A stretch of 5,942 bases of DNA from CAZEFK01 sp964511405 (GTDB lineage: Bacteria; Pseudomonadota; Alphaproteobacteria; Elsterales; Elsteraceae). The position numbers were made by a program, and so were the translations under genes. Below, one piece after another: positions 1-5,942 of the stretch. The notes beneath the pieces are model-generated. The model was given only the letters and a program-made list of their open reading frames with translations, had not been told where the DNA came from and searched no databases. How positions within the stretch are numbered: the first letter of the stretch is position 1; each line of letters opens with the position of its first letter. The DNA is taken from contig CAZEFK010000310.1 of assembly GCA_964511405.1 (NCBI GenBank), forward strand, positions 1-5,942, written 5' to 3'.

Positions 1-1469
1 ACCCCGGCAGCACCGCCTCCTGGATCTCAACCCGGGCTGCGGGACGGCCGGGGCCATCACCGGATGGGCACTGCCGATCGCCCCGGGCTGCACCGGCGGC
101 GGGGCGATGAACGGATCGTCCTCGCCGCGAGCCATCGGCCGGGCGGCCGGGCGGGTCGCGTCGGCGCGCAGGCCGGGCGCCGGCCGCGCCATGCGCTGCT
201 CGGGCATCATGGGCTCGGCCCGGATCGCCGTGGCGCCCTGGGTCTCGTAGCGGCCGACCTGGGGGGCCGAGGCCTGCGCCGCCTCGTCGATCATCGACGC
301 CGTGGCGCGCGCCAGGCCGCCCTGGGTGGTCGGGACATCGGCCTGCTGGGCCAGCCCCGCCGCCATGGTCGCAACGCCCATGCCCTGGGCCGGGGTGGCG
401 AGGCCCGCGACCGCGCGCATCGGGGCGGGCATGGCGGCCGACTGGGCGGCCGGCTCGGCCGCGGCCGGCTGGCCGGCCGGCTTGGGCTGGGTCGACACCA
501 GGCTGATGCGCGGCCGCGGCTCGCCCCGGGCCTCGGACTCGATGCCGGTCGCCACCACCGACACCCGCATCTTGCCGTCCAGGGTGTCGTCGAAGGTCGA
601 GCCGAAGATGATGTTGGCGTCGGGGTCGACCTCGTCGCGGATGCGGTTGGCCGCCTCGTCAACCTCGAACAGCGTGATGTCCTGGCCGCCGGTGATGTTG
701 ATCAGCACCCCGCGCGCCCCCTTCATCGAGGTGTCCTCGAGCAGCGGGTTGGAGATCGCGGCCTCGGCGGCGTCGAGCGCGCGGCGCTCGCCGCTGGCCT
801 CGCCGGTGCCCATCATCGCCTTGCCCATCTCGCTCATGACCGCGCGGATGTCGGCGAAGTCCAGGTTGATCAGGCCCGGCATCACCATCAGGTCGGTCAC
901 GCCGCGCACGCCGGCATGCAGCACGTCATCGGCCATTTTGAAGGCGTCGGCGAAGGTCGTGCGCTCGTTGGCCAGCCGGAACAGGTTCTGGTTGGGGATG
1001 ATGATGAGCGTATCCACGAACTGCTGCAGTTCCTGGATCCCGGCCTCGGCCAGGCGCATGCGGNNNNNNNNNNCAGGATGCCATGCTCGCGCGCGGCCCG
1101 GGCGATGACCGGGGCCGCACCGGTGCCGGTGCCGCCGCCCATGCCGGCAGTGATGAACACCATGTTCGAGCCCTGGATGTTCTCCAGGATCTCGTCGATC
1201 GCCTCCTCGGCCGCGGCCTTGCCGACTTCGGGCCGGGCGCCGGCGCCGAGGCCGCGGGTGATCGAGGTGCCGAGCTGGACCCGCACCTGCGCCAGGTTCT
1301 GCGACAAGGCCTGGGCGTCGGTATTGGTCGCGACGAAGTCCACGCCGCTGTGGTTCGAGCGGATCATGTTGCTCACCGCGTTGTTCCCGGCGCCGCCGAC
1401 GCCGATCACGGTGATGCGCGGCCGCAGCTCGGGCTCGGCGCCGGTGGGCATGCTGAGGTTCAGGGGCAT
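1..1469 (-). CDS. ftsZ: Cell division GTPase FtsZ (C-terminus off window, internal assembly gap)
   Basis: FtsZ is the tubulin-like GTPase that polymerises at midcell into the Z ring and recruits the divisome. The first 132 residues read cleanly from ATG 1469: the nucleotide-binding loop GVGGAGNNAV (about 23-32), NTDAQAL (48-54) and the tubulin signature GMGGGTGTG (109-117). Reading breaks at Leu132 at the N run (1064-1073) and resumes in a different frame at Arg (1062) with RMRLAEAGIQEL. It continues through the T7 loop NLDFADIRAVMSEMG and core end VSVVATGIE, then a linker of about 180 residues rich in Ala, Pro, Met and Gln. The C-terminal peptide that binds FtsA is outside the window. The start is supported by GGAGGA 4 nt upstream and by a typical alphaproteobacterial N-terminus. 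The last 10 codons (30-1) look frameshifted. The identity is certain. The interruptions look like assembly faults, not a pseudogene. Confidence 0.97.
1064..1073. other. Assembly gap (10 N) inside ftsZ
   Basis: Ten undetermined bases fall inside the FtsZ GTPase core. The residues before the gap end in HGIL and those after begin RMRLAEAG. FtsZ proteins such as E. coli FtsZ have 15 residues between these points (TVAVVTKPFNFEGKK in E. coli). The base at 1063 (C on the coding strand) fits the last base of the fifteenth codon, so about 44 nt should be missing. Ten N is therefore a placeholder, and because 10 and 44 differ modulo 3 it falsely shifts the frame. Confidence 0.95.
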
Positions 1470-1563
1470 CGGGTCCTCCGCGGGATCAAGACGGGGCGCT
1501 GGGCGGCGCAGATTGGGGTGAGGCAGCTGGTCGGTCGGGGTGGCGGGCGGCTTGGCGGTGGCA
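1470..1563 (-). other. ftsA-ftsZ intergenic spacer
   Basis: This 94-nt stretch is the only real non-coding spacer in the window. Its ftsZ-proximal end holds the ribosome binding site. The upstream half, 1515-1563, is C-rich and G-poor on the transcribed-sense strand (29 C and 9 G in 49 nt). I see no convincing -35/-10 pair, no CtrA-type TTAA repeat and no hairpin plus T-run terminator. ftsA-ftsZ spacers in alphaproteobacteria often carry ftsZ promoters, but nothing here proves one. Confidence 0.7.
1474..1479 (-). promoter_or_regulatory. Shine-Dalgarno sequence of ftsZ
   Basis: The coding strand reads GGAGGA followed by CCCG and then the ATG at 1469. The spacing is short (4 nt), but the match to the anti-Shine-Dalgarno sequence is strong. 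It supports the start giving MPLNLSMPTG over the internal Met7. Confidence 0.8.
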
Positions 1564-2838
1564 TCAGAAGTTCTCCTTCAGCCAGAGGCCGAGCCGCCCG
1601 ACGAAGGTCGCGGGCATCTCGGCGGCCGGCCGGGCGCGAAGGATCGGCTCCGGCGCGGGCAGCAGGGCATGGACCAGCAGGCCGGCGGCGCAGGCGAAGG
1701 CCGGGCCGCAGGTGGAGTCGGTCAAGCCGCCCACGCGCAGCGGCCGGCCGACGCGGACCTGCTTGTCCAGGATGTGGGCGGCCAGCTCGCGCGCGCCGGC
1801 GAGCTGCGCGGCGCCGCCGGTCAGCACGACACGGCGGCCGGCGGCCTGGTCGAAGCCGGCGGCCTCCAGGCGCGAGCGCACCAGCTCGAACGTCTCCTCG
1901 GCGCGCGGCTGGATGATCCCGATCAGGATCGAGCGCGGCACGTGGTTGGCCTGGACCTGGTCCTCCTCGCCGACCAGCGGCACGTCGATCATGTCGCGCT
2001 CGTCGATGTCGGCGGCGACCGCCGAGCCGTACAGCGTCTTCATCCGCTCGGCATGGGCCAGCGGCGTCGACAGGCCGCGGGCGATGTCGCTGGTGATGTG
2101 CTGGCCGCCCAGCGGCACGCAGTCGGTGAACACGGCGTGGCCGCGGTTGAACACGGCGATGGTGGTGGTGCCGGCGCCCATGTCGACCAGCGTCACGCCC
2201 AGGTCGCGCTCGTCGTCGACCAGGGCGGACAGCCCGGCGGCGTAGGGGCTGATCACCAGCTCGTCGACGTCCAGGTGGCAGCGGGCGATGCAGGCGCGCA
2301 GGTTGCGCTCGGCGGCCAGCGCCGCCGTCACCACATGCAGGTTCACGCCCAGGCGCTGGCCGACCATGCCGCGCGGATCGCGGATGCCGGTCGAGCCGTC
2401 CACGGTGTAGCCGACCGGCTCGGTATGCAGGACCGTGCGATCGGCCGGCTCGCCGCCACGGCTGCCGCCCAGCTTGTGGAAGGCGTGGTCCAGCACCTTG
2501 CGCAGATCGGCATCGCCGATCTCGCGGCCGCCGATGGCGATGTCGAAGCTGGCGGTACGGCTGAACGGCTGGCCGCCGGACAGGTTGACAATCACCGACC
2601 GGATGGTCTCGCCGGCCATCTGCTCGGCTTGGTGCACCGCCTGCAGGATCGACTTCTCGCAGGCCTCCATGTCGGTCACGGCGCCGGCGCGCAGGCCGCG
2701 GCTGGCGTGGTAGCCGACGCCGACCACGCGCGGGCCGTCCGACTCGACGCGCGCGATCAGGCAGCAGGTCTTGGCGGTGCCGACGTCGAGGGCGGCGATC
2801 AGACCGGTGCGCGGCTTGTGGGTGGGGCGGCTCATCAT
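1564..2838 (-). CDS. ftsA: Cell division protein FtsA
   Basis: FtsA is an actin-like ATPase that anchors FtsZ filaments to the inner membrane and recruits later division proteins. The 424 residues show phosphate-1 motif ALDVGTAKT (16-24), the FtsA-specific 1C/SHS2 region (roughly 95-175), phosphate-2 motif LVDMGAGTTTIAVF (217-230), the FtsZ-interaction side ITSDIARGLSTPLAHAERMK (248-267), and the adenosine motif VVLTGGAAQLAG (337-348). The C-terminal amphipathic membrane-targeting helix GRLGLWLKENF (414-424) is complete. Length is normal for the family. The gene starts 1 nt after the ftsQ stop with tandem ATG codons (2838 and 2835). No clear Shine-Dalgarno sequence is visible, so translation is probably coupled to ftsQ termination. 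The second ATG (MSRPTHK) is an equally possible start. Stop is TGA at 1564-1566. No truncation or odd residue is seen. Confidence 0.97.
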   Translation of the reverse strand: MMSRPTHKPRTGLIAALDVGTAKTCCLIARVESDGPRVVGVGYHASRGLRAGAVTDMEACEKSILQAVHQAEQMAGETIRSVIVNLSGGQPFSRTASFDIAIGGREIGDADLRKVLDHAFHKLGGSRGGEPADRTVLHTEPVGYTVDGSTGIRDPRGMVGQRLGVNLHVVTAALAAERNLRACIARCHLDVDELVISPYAAGLSALVDDERDLGVTLVDMGAGTTTIAVFNRGHAVFTDCVPLGGQHITSDIARGLSTPLAHAERMKTLYGSAVAADIDERDMIDVPLVGEEDQVQANHVPRSILIGIIQPRAEETFELVRSRLEAAGFDQAAGRRVVLTGGAAQLAGARELAAHILDKQVRVGRPLRVGGLTDSTCGPAFACAAGLLVHALLPAPEPILRARPAAEMPATFVGRLGLWLKENF

Positions 2839-2839
2839 C

Positions 2840-3775
2840 TCAGGACGACTTCTTGGGCGGCGCCAGCGGCGGCCGCATGCGGTCGAGGGTGCCGGGGGTG
2901 AGCTGCACGATCAGCCGGTCGGGCACGCGCAGGTCGATCGCGGCGATCTCGCGCGACAGGATCTGCTGCGCGCGGTCCAGTTGGGCCAGGCGCGACCAGG
3001 CCTCGGCGGCGTCTTCCTCGGGCAGCTTGACGTCGACGGCATTGTCGATGCGCAGCGTCCAGCGGCGGCCGCCGATCCGGGTAGCGGCCGTCACGCGCTT
3101 GGCCAGCGCCGGTTCGCTGGCCAGCATCACCAGCAGGGCGTCGGCGCGGGCCGGGGCGTCGTCGCCGATCACCACCGGCAGGGTCGCGTAGTCGCCCTTG
3201 GTATCCTCGAAGATCGTCGCGCCCTTGGCGTCGACCACGTAGAAATGTCCGTCCTTCTGCCACAGCGCCCGCGGCGTCCGCTCGACCAGCCGGACATGCA
3301 GCAGATGCGGCAGCCGGCGCTCGACGGCGGCGCTCTCGACCCAGGGCAACTTTTCCAGCCGGGCGCGCGCGGTCGCCAGGTCGACGGCCAGGATCGGCTC
3401 GCCGCGCTGGGTGCCGAGCGCGGCGAGCACGGCCTCCGACGGCACCCGCTGCTGGCCTTCGATCTGCACTTCGGCGACGCTCAAGCCCGCGACGGCACTG
3501 GTCACTTCAAGCGCCCGGCGCAGGGTCGAGCCCGCCAACTCCAGCGCCGCGCCGCTGCCGGGGACGGCGGCCAAACCGCCCAGCATCGCGACGACACCGG
3601 CGGCCAGGCCGGCGCGCACCCAGGGCTGCGCCAGCCAGGGGCCGAGCCGCGAGCGCCGGCGCGGCGGGCGGCGCACCGGCACCGGCAAGGCGCGGTGGAC
3701 CGGCCGGGCGCCCGGCTTCATCTCGCTGCGGGCGGGGGCCGAGGTCAGCGGTTGCGGATTGGTCAGTCGCCCCAT
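2840..3775 (-). CDS. ftsQ: Cell division protein FtsQ (POTRA-domain divisome component)
   Basis: FtsQ is a bitopic inner-membrane protein whose periplasmic part links early Z-ring proteins to FtsB/FtsL and the septal synthase. From ATG 3775 it has 311 residues: a basic Pro/Arg-rich cytoplasmic tail (RRPPRRRSR around 35-43), one hydrophobic membrane segment at about 53-74, a POTRA domain at about 97-166 (VAEVQIEGQQRVP through LEKLPWVESAAVERRLPHLL, ending LVERTPRALW), then the FtsQ beta domain to about 293 (FYVVDAKGATI, LPVVIGDD, AAIDLRVPDRLIVQL). A start at 3796 would add 7 residues, but GGAGGA lies 6 nt before 3775, inside that extension, so 3775 is preferred. It overlaps ddl by 13 nt, and its TGA stop is 1 nt before ftsA. 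The long N-terminal cytoplasmic tail is common in alphaproteobacterial FtsQ. Confidence 0.93.
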   Translation of the reverse strand: MGRLTNPQPLTSAPARSEMKPGARPVHRALPVPVRRPPRRRSRLGPWLAQPWVRAGLAAGVVAMLGGLAAVPGSGAALELAGSTLRRALEVTSAVAGLSVAEVQIEGQQRVPSEAVLAALGTQRGEPILAVDLATARARLEKLPWVESAAVERRLPHLLHVRLVERTPRALWQKDGHFYVVDAKGATIFEDTKGDYATLPVVIGDDAPARADALLVMLASEPALAKRVTAATRIGGRRWTLRIDNAVDVKLPEEDAAEAWSRLAQLDRAQQILSREIAAIDLRVPDRLIVQLTPGTLDRMRPPLAPPKKSS

Positions 3776-4701
3776 GAGGCGTCCTCCACCATCCATGCCA
3801 CCAGGCTCGGGAAATCGATGCCGACGGCCGCGGCGATCTCCGGCAGCAGCGACAAGGGCGTCATGCCGGGCTGGGTGTTGACTTCCAGCAAGTACAGGGT
3901 GCCGGGCTCGCCACCGGTGTCGTCGTACCGGAAGTCGGCGCGGCTGACGCCCCGGCAGCCAAGGGCGCGATGGGCTGTGACGGCCATGTCGAGCGCCTGG
4001 GCGTAGACCGCGGGCGGCAACGGCGCCGGGATCAGGTGATCGGCGCAGCCGTCGGTGTACTTGGCCCGGTAGTCGTAGAAGCTCGCGCGCGGCCGGATCT
4101 CCAGCGCGCCAAGGGCGCGCGCCTGGTCGCCGCGGCCCATGACCGCGACGGTGACCTCGCGGCCGGCGATGTATTCCTCGACCAGCGCGGCCGCCCCGAT
4201 CCCCTCGTCGAAGGGGGCGTTGTCGCCGTCGCGGACGATGCGCACCCCGACCGACGATCCCTCGTCGGGCGGCTTGACCACGAACGGCCGGGGCATCGGG
4301 TCGCCCTTGGCCAGGGCGGCGCGCTCGACGACGCGTCCGGCTGGGCAGCGCAGGCCGGCCCCGGCGAACAGCTGCTTGGCCCGCGGCTTGTCCATCGCCA
4401 GCGCCGAGGCCAGCACGCCCGAGTGCGTATAAGGCACCTGCAGCATGTCCAGCAGCGCCTGGACCGTGCCATCCTCGCCGCCCTTGCCGTGGAGCGCGTT
4501 GAACACCGCGTCGGGCCGGGGCTCGAGGGCGGCAATCAAGCTGCGCGCGTCGCCGTCATGGTCGACCGCACGCACGCGATAGCCTGATTTGATCAGGGCC
4601 TCGACCACGCCCTTGCCGCTCGACAGCGAGACCTCGCGTTCGGCCGAGATGCCGCCCAGCAGCACCACCACGTCGCGTCGGGTCATGGTCAGGCCGTCCA
4701 T
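3763..4701 (-). CDS. ddl: D-alanine--D-alanine ligase (Ddl)
   Basis: Ddl joins two D-alanines with ATP in the cytoplasm, giving the dipeptide that MurF adds to the peptidoglycan precursor. The 312 residues match the ATP-grasp Ddl layout. The N-terminal VVVLLGGISAEREVSLSSG carries the D-Ala-binding Glu21, followed by NALHGKGGEDGTVQ (69-81) and YTHSGVLASALAMDK (91-105). The ATP-grasp lysine region is FVVKPPDEGSSVGV with Ser150, and the loop is FYDYRAKYTDG (208-218). Metal ligands are Asp256, Glu273 and Asn275, in LLEVNTQPGMTPLSLLPE (271-288). All expected catalytic positions are present. The start at 4701 forms a TGATG junction with the murB stop. An internal ATG at 4686 (MTRRDVVV) is the alternative start. 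The reading frame stays open far upstream of 4701, but that is out-of-frame murB and murC. This is the dcw-linked DdlB type by position. Confidence 0.96.
   Translation of the reverse strand: MDGLTMTRRDVVVLLGGISAEREVSLSSGKGVVEALIKSGYRVRAVDHDGDARSLIAALEPRPDAVFNALHGKGGEDGTVQALLDMLQVPYTHSGVLASALAMDKPRAKQLFAGAGLRCPAGRVVERAALAKGDPMPRPFVVKPPDEGSSVGVRIVRDGDNAPFDEGIGAAALVEEYIAGREVTVAVMGRGDQARALGALEIRPRASFYDYRAKYTDGCADHLIPAPLPPAVYAQALDMAVTAHRALGCRGVSRADFRYDDTGGEPGTLYLLEVNTQPGMTPLSLLPEIAAAVGIDFPSLVAWMVEDASWGD
3782..3787 (-). promoter_or_regulatory. Shine-Dalgarno sequence of ftsQ, inside the end of ddl
   Basis: The coding strand reads GGTGGAGGA, then CGCCTC, then the ATG at 3775. This near-ideal 6-nt spacing decides the ftsQ start in favour of 3775 over 3796. 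The site is embedded in the last codons of ddl, so ribosomes finishing ddl would pass directly over it. Confidence 0.8.
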
Positions 4702-5618
4702 CAGCGCCCCCCCACCCGGGCGATTTCCCAGGTCAGCTCGACGCCGCTGGTCTCGCGCACGCGGCGGCGGACCTCCTCGCCCAGGTCCTCCAGGTCGGCG
4801 GCGGTGGCGCCCCCGGTGTTGATCAGGAAGTTGGTGTGCAGGGTCGAGACCTGGGCGCCGCCCATCGTCAGGCCGCGGCAGCCGGCCCGGTCGATCAGCT
4901 CCCAGGCCTTGGCGCCCGGCGGGTTCTTGAAGGTGCTGCCGCCGGTGCGGGTGCGGATCGGCTGGGTCGCCTCGCGCCGCGCCTTGATCTCGGCCAGGCG
5001 GGTCCGGATCTCGGCCGGATCGCCTGATGTGCCCTTGAGCTCGGCGCCGACGAACACCCAGTCGGCCGCCACGGCGCTGTGGCGGTAGCTGAAGCCCAGC
5101 TCGGCCGGGGTCAGGCGATGCAGCCGGCCCTGGCGGTCGAGGGCGGTGGCGGCGACCACGATCTGGCTCATGTCGCCGCCATAGGCGCCCGCGTTCATGC
5201 GCAGGGCGCCGCCGATGGTGCCGGGCACGCCCGACAGGAACTCGAGGCCGCCCAGGCCGGCGTCGGCGGCCACCGCGGCGACATTGGCGTCGAGCGCGGC
5301 GGCGCCGACCACCAGCCGGTCGCCCCGCACCTCGATGCCGGCAAAGCCGCGGCCGAGGCGCACCACCAGACCCGGCACGCCACCGTCGCGCACCAGCAGG
5401 TTCGACGCGACGCCGATCACGGTCACATCGACGTCGGCCGGGGTGCCGGCCAGCAGCGTGCCCAGGTCCTCGGCGTCGACCGGTCGCGCCATGGCTTCGG
5501 CCGGGCCGCCGACGGCGAACCAGGTGATCCCGGCCAGCGGCGCCGACGCGGTCAGCCGGCCGCGGATCGCGGGCAGCCGCTCCAGCAGGGGCGGTCGGCG
5601 GTCGGCGGCGGCCATCAT
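4701..5618 (-). CDS. murB: UDP-N-acetylenolpyruvoylglucosamine reductase (MurB)
   Basis: MurB is the FAD flavoenzyme that reduces UDP-GlcNAc-enolpyruvate to UDP-MurNAc with NADPH in the cytoplasm. From ATG 5618 the 305 residues show the FAD-binding stretch TWFAVGGPAE (32-41), VIGVASNLLVRDGG (67-80), the core LSGVPGTIGGALRMNAGAYGGD (within 128-149), FSYRHS with the likely catalytic Arg179, GGSTFKNP with the proton-donating Ser228, and LTWEIARVG with Glu298. The length near 305, without an E. coli-like insertion, fits the shorter type II MurB. The frame is open up to 5729, but GGAGGG sits 5 nt before 5618 and the upstream residues are arginine-rich murC shadow, so 5618 is chosen. A second ATG follows at 5615. 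It overlaps murC by 4 nt (ATGA). Oddities are Ala71 where a glycine is usual before Ser-Asn, and a G7 run just before the stop. Confidence 0.96.
   Translation of the reverse strand: MMAAADRRPPLLERLPAIRGRLTASAPLAGITWFAVGGPAEAMARPVDAEDLGTLLAGTPADVDVTVIGVASNLLVRDGGVPGLVVRLGRGFAGIEVRGDRLVVGAAALDANVAAVAADAGLGGLEFLSGVPGTIGGALRMNAGAYGGDMSQIVVAATALDRQGRLHRLTPAELGFSYRHSAVAADWVFVGAELKGTSGDPAEIRTRLAEIKARREATQPIRTRTGGSTFKNPPGAKAWELIDRAGCRGLTMGGAQVSTLHTNFLINTGGATAADLEDLGEEVRRRVRETSGVELTWEIARVGGR
4707..4713 (-). repeat. G7 homopolymer at the murB/ddl junction
   Basis: The coding strand of murB ends GTG GGG GGG CGC TGA, giving seven consecutive G. It lies 5 nt before the ddl ATG, so it may serve as part of a purine-rich ribosome-binding region. 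In the murB frame it also has the pattern of a -1 slippery heptamer (G GGG GGG). A -1 shift, or one inserted G, would join murB to ddl in frame through Gly-Ala-Leu-Met. Confidence 0.6.
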
Positions 5619-5942
5619 GACAGCCCTCCGGCGGGCGTGTCGGCGCCGGCAATCGGCTCGCCGTACAGGGTCGCGAGCTGGCCGGGCAGCTTGGCGGCCC
5701 AGTTGGTGATGGTGCCGGCGCCCAGGCACACGACCATGTCGCCGGGCTTGCCGATGTCGCGGACGATGCGCGGCAGCAGGTCGGGCGACGGCAGCGCCAT
5801 GACGTTGCGGTGGCCGCGCAGGCGCAGGCCGTCGACCAGGGCATCGCGGTCGATGCCTTCGATCGCCGTCTCGCCGGCGGCGTAGACGTCGGCCACGATC
5901 ACCGTGTCGGCGTCGTTGAAGCAGGTGCAGAAGTCCTCGAAC
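5615..5942 (-). CDS. murC: UDP-N-acetylmuramate--L-alanine ligase (MurC), C-terminal part
   Basis: MurC adds L-alanine to UDP-MurNAc with ATP, the first step of stem-peptide assembly. Only the last 108 complete codons are in the window, the gene entering at the right edge. They correspond to the Mur ligase C-terminal domain. FEDFCTCFNDADTVIVADVYAAGE opens the visible part, followed by IEGIDRDALVDGL, a stretch resembling the family's GH-R-V-L-P region (RGHRNVMALPSPDLLPRIV), and the closing motif GDMVVCLGAGTITNWAAKLPGQL. A short tail follows, ending Pro-Ala-Gly-Gly-Leu-Ser and TGA (5617-5615). The Mur ligase central ATP-binding domain is outside the window. The stop lies within the murB start region (ATGA overlap), so the two genes are probably translationally coupled. 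No defects are seen in the visible portion. Confidence 0.95.
   Translation of the reverse strand, partial: FEDFCTCFNDADTVIVADVYAAGETAIEGIDRDALVDGLRLRGHRNVMALPSPDLLPRIVRDIGKPGDMVVCLGAGTITNWAAKLPGQLATLYGEPIAGADTPAGGLS
5624..5629 (-). promoter_or_regulatory. Shine-Dalgarno sequence of murB, inside the end of murC
   Basis: The coding strand reads GGAGGG, then CTGTC, then ATGATG. The spacing is 5 nt to the first ATG (5618) and 8 nt to the second (5615). It is embedded in the last murC codons (Gly-Gly-Leu-Ser-stop). It rejects the longer murB reading from 5729. Confidence 0.75.

Noticed and set aside
897..1061. Minus-strand continuation of the ftsZ N-terminal frame past the N run to a stop at 897
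   Set aside because: The residues after the gap in that frame are Ser/Pro/Arg-rich nonsense, while the adjacent frame from 1062 encodes the rest of the FtsZ core without interruption.
64..1521. A 485-codon open frame on the plus strand opposite ftsZ
   Set aside because: It is the antisense shadow of ftsZ in very GC-rich DNA, runs across the N gap, is full of Arg/Gly/His, and resembles no known family.
1540..2901. A 453-codon open frame on the plus strand opposite ftsA
   Set aside because: FtsA on the minus strand has all family motifs. The plus-strand product is low-complexity Ala/Gly/His/Asp sequence typical of antisense frames at high GC.
2771..4006. A 411-codon open frame on the plus strand opposite ftsQ and the end of ddl
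   Set aside because: It spans the boundary of two well-supported minus-strand genes and has no recognisable domain.
5619..5729. Longer murB start at 5729
   Set aside because: The extra 37 residues are Arg/His-rich and out-of-frame murC, while GGAGGG stands 5 nt before the ATG at 5618.
4702..5844. Upstream extension of the ddl frame to give a 693-residue protein
   Set aside because: The added 381 residues are out-of-frame murB and murC, strongly Arg/Gly/Pro biased. Ddl homology begins at 4701, and length from there (312) is normal.
1..5942. A novel system, mobile element, CRISPR array, tRNA or rRNA in this window
   Set aside because: The window is filled by six conserved dcw genes. The only spacer over 10 nt is 94 nt long, and no repeats, inverted ends or RNA folds stand out.

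Overview
This window is a stretch of the division and cell wall (dcw) cluster of a very GC-rich alphaproteobacterium. GC is roughly 70% by eye, and the FtsZ, FtsA and FtsQ sequences look most like Rhodospirillales/Azospirillales relatives, which I judge from memory of the families and not from a search. All genes lie on the minus strand. In transcription order, right to left, they are murC (3' part only), murB, ddl, ftsQ, ftsA and ftsZ (most of it, leaving the window at base 1). This is the standard alphaproteobacterial order.

Layout: 5615-5942 is the MurC C-terminal domain. 4701-5618 is murB, overlapping murC by 4 nt. 3763-4701 is ddl, overlapping murB by 1 nt. 2840-3775 is ftsQ, overlapping ddl by 13 nt. 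1564-2838 is ftsA, 1 nt after ftsQ. The only real spacer is 94 nt at 1470-1563, followed by ftsZ at 1-1469. The tight packing suggests one polycistronic, translationally coupled message. Good Shine-Dalgarno sequences precede murB, ftsQ and ftsZ, and none is visible before ftsA.

Function: MurB and MurC make and extend UDP-MurNAc, and Ddl supplies D-Ala-D-Ala for the same precursor. FtsZ and FtsA form the membrane-tethered cytoskeletal ring, and FtsQ links it to the periplasmic divisome. The cluster therefore couples lipid II precursor supply to septum assembly.

The sequence looks like a draft assembly. ftsZ is interrupted by a 10-N placeholder (1064-1073) that, by comparison with the family, should stand for about 44 nt. 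A probable missing G near 31-33 also seems to throw the FtsZ linker out of frame at the window edge. I see no mobile element, CRISPR array, RNA gene or novel defence-type system. The most unusual native feature is a G7 run at the end of murB that lies in an ideal position for a -1 shift into ddl.
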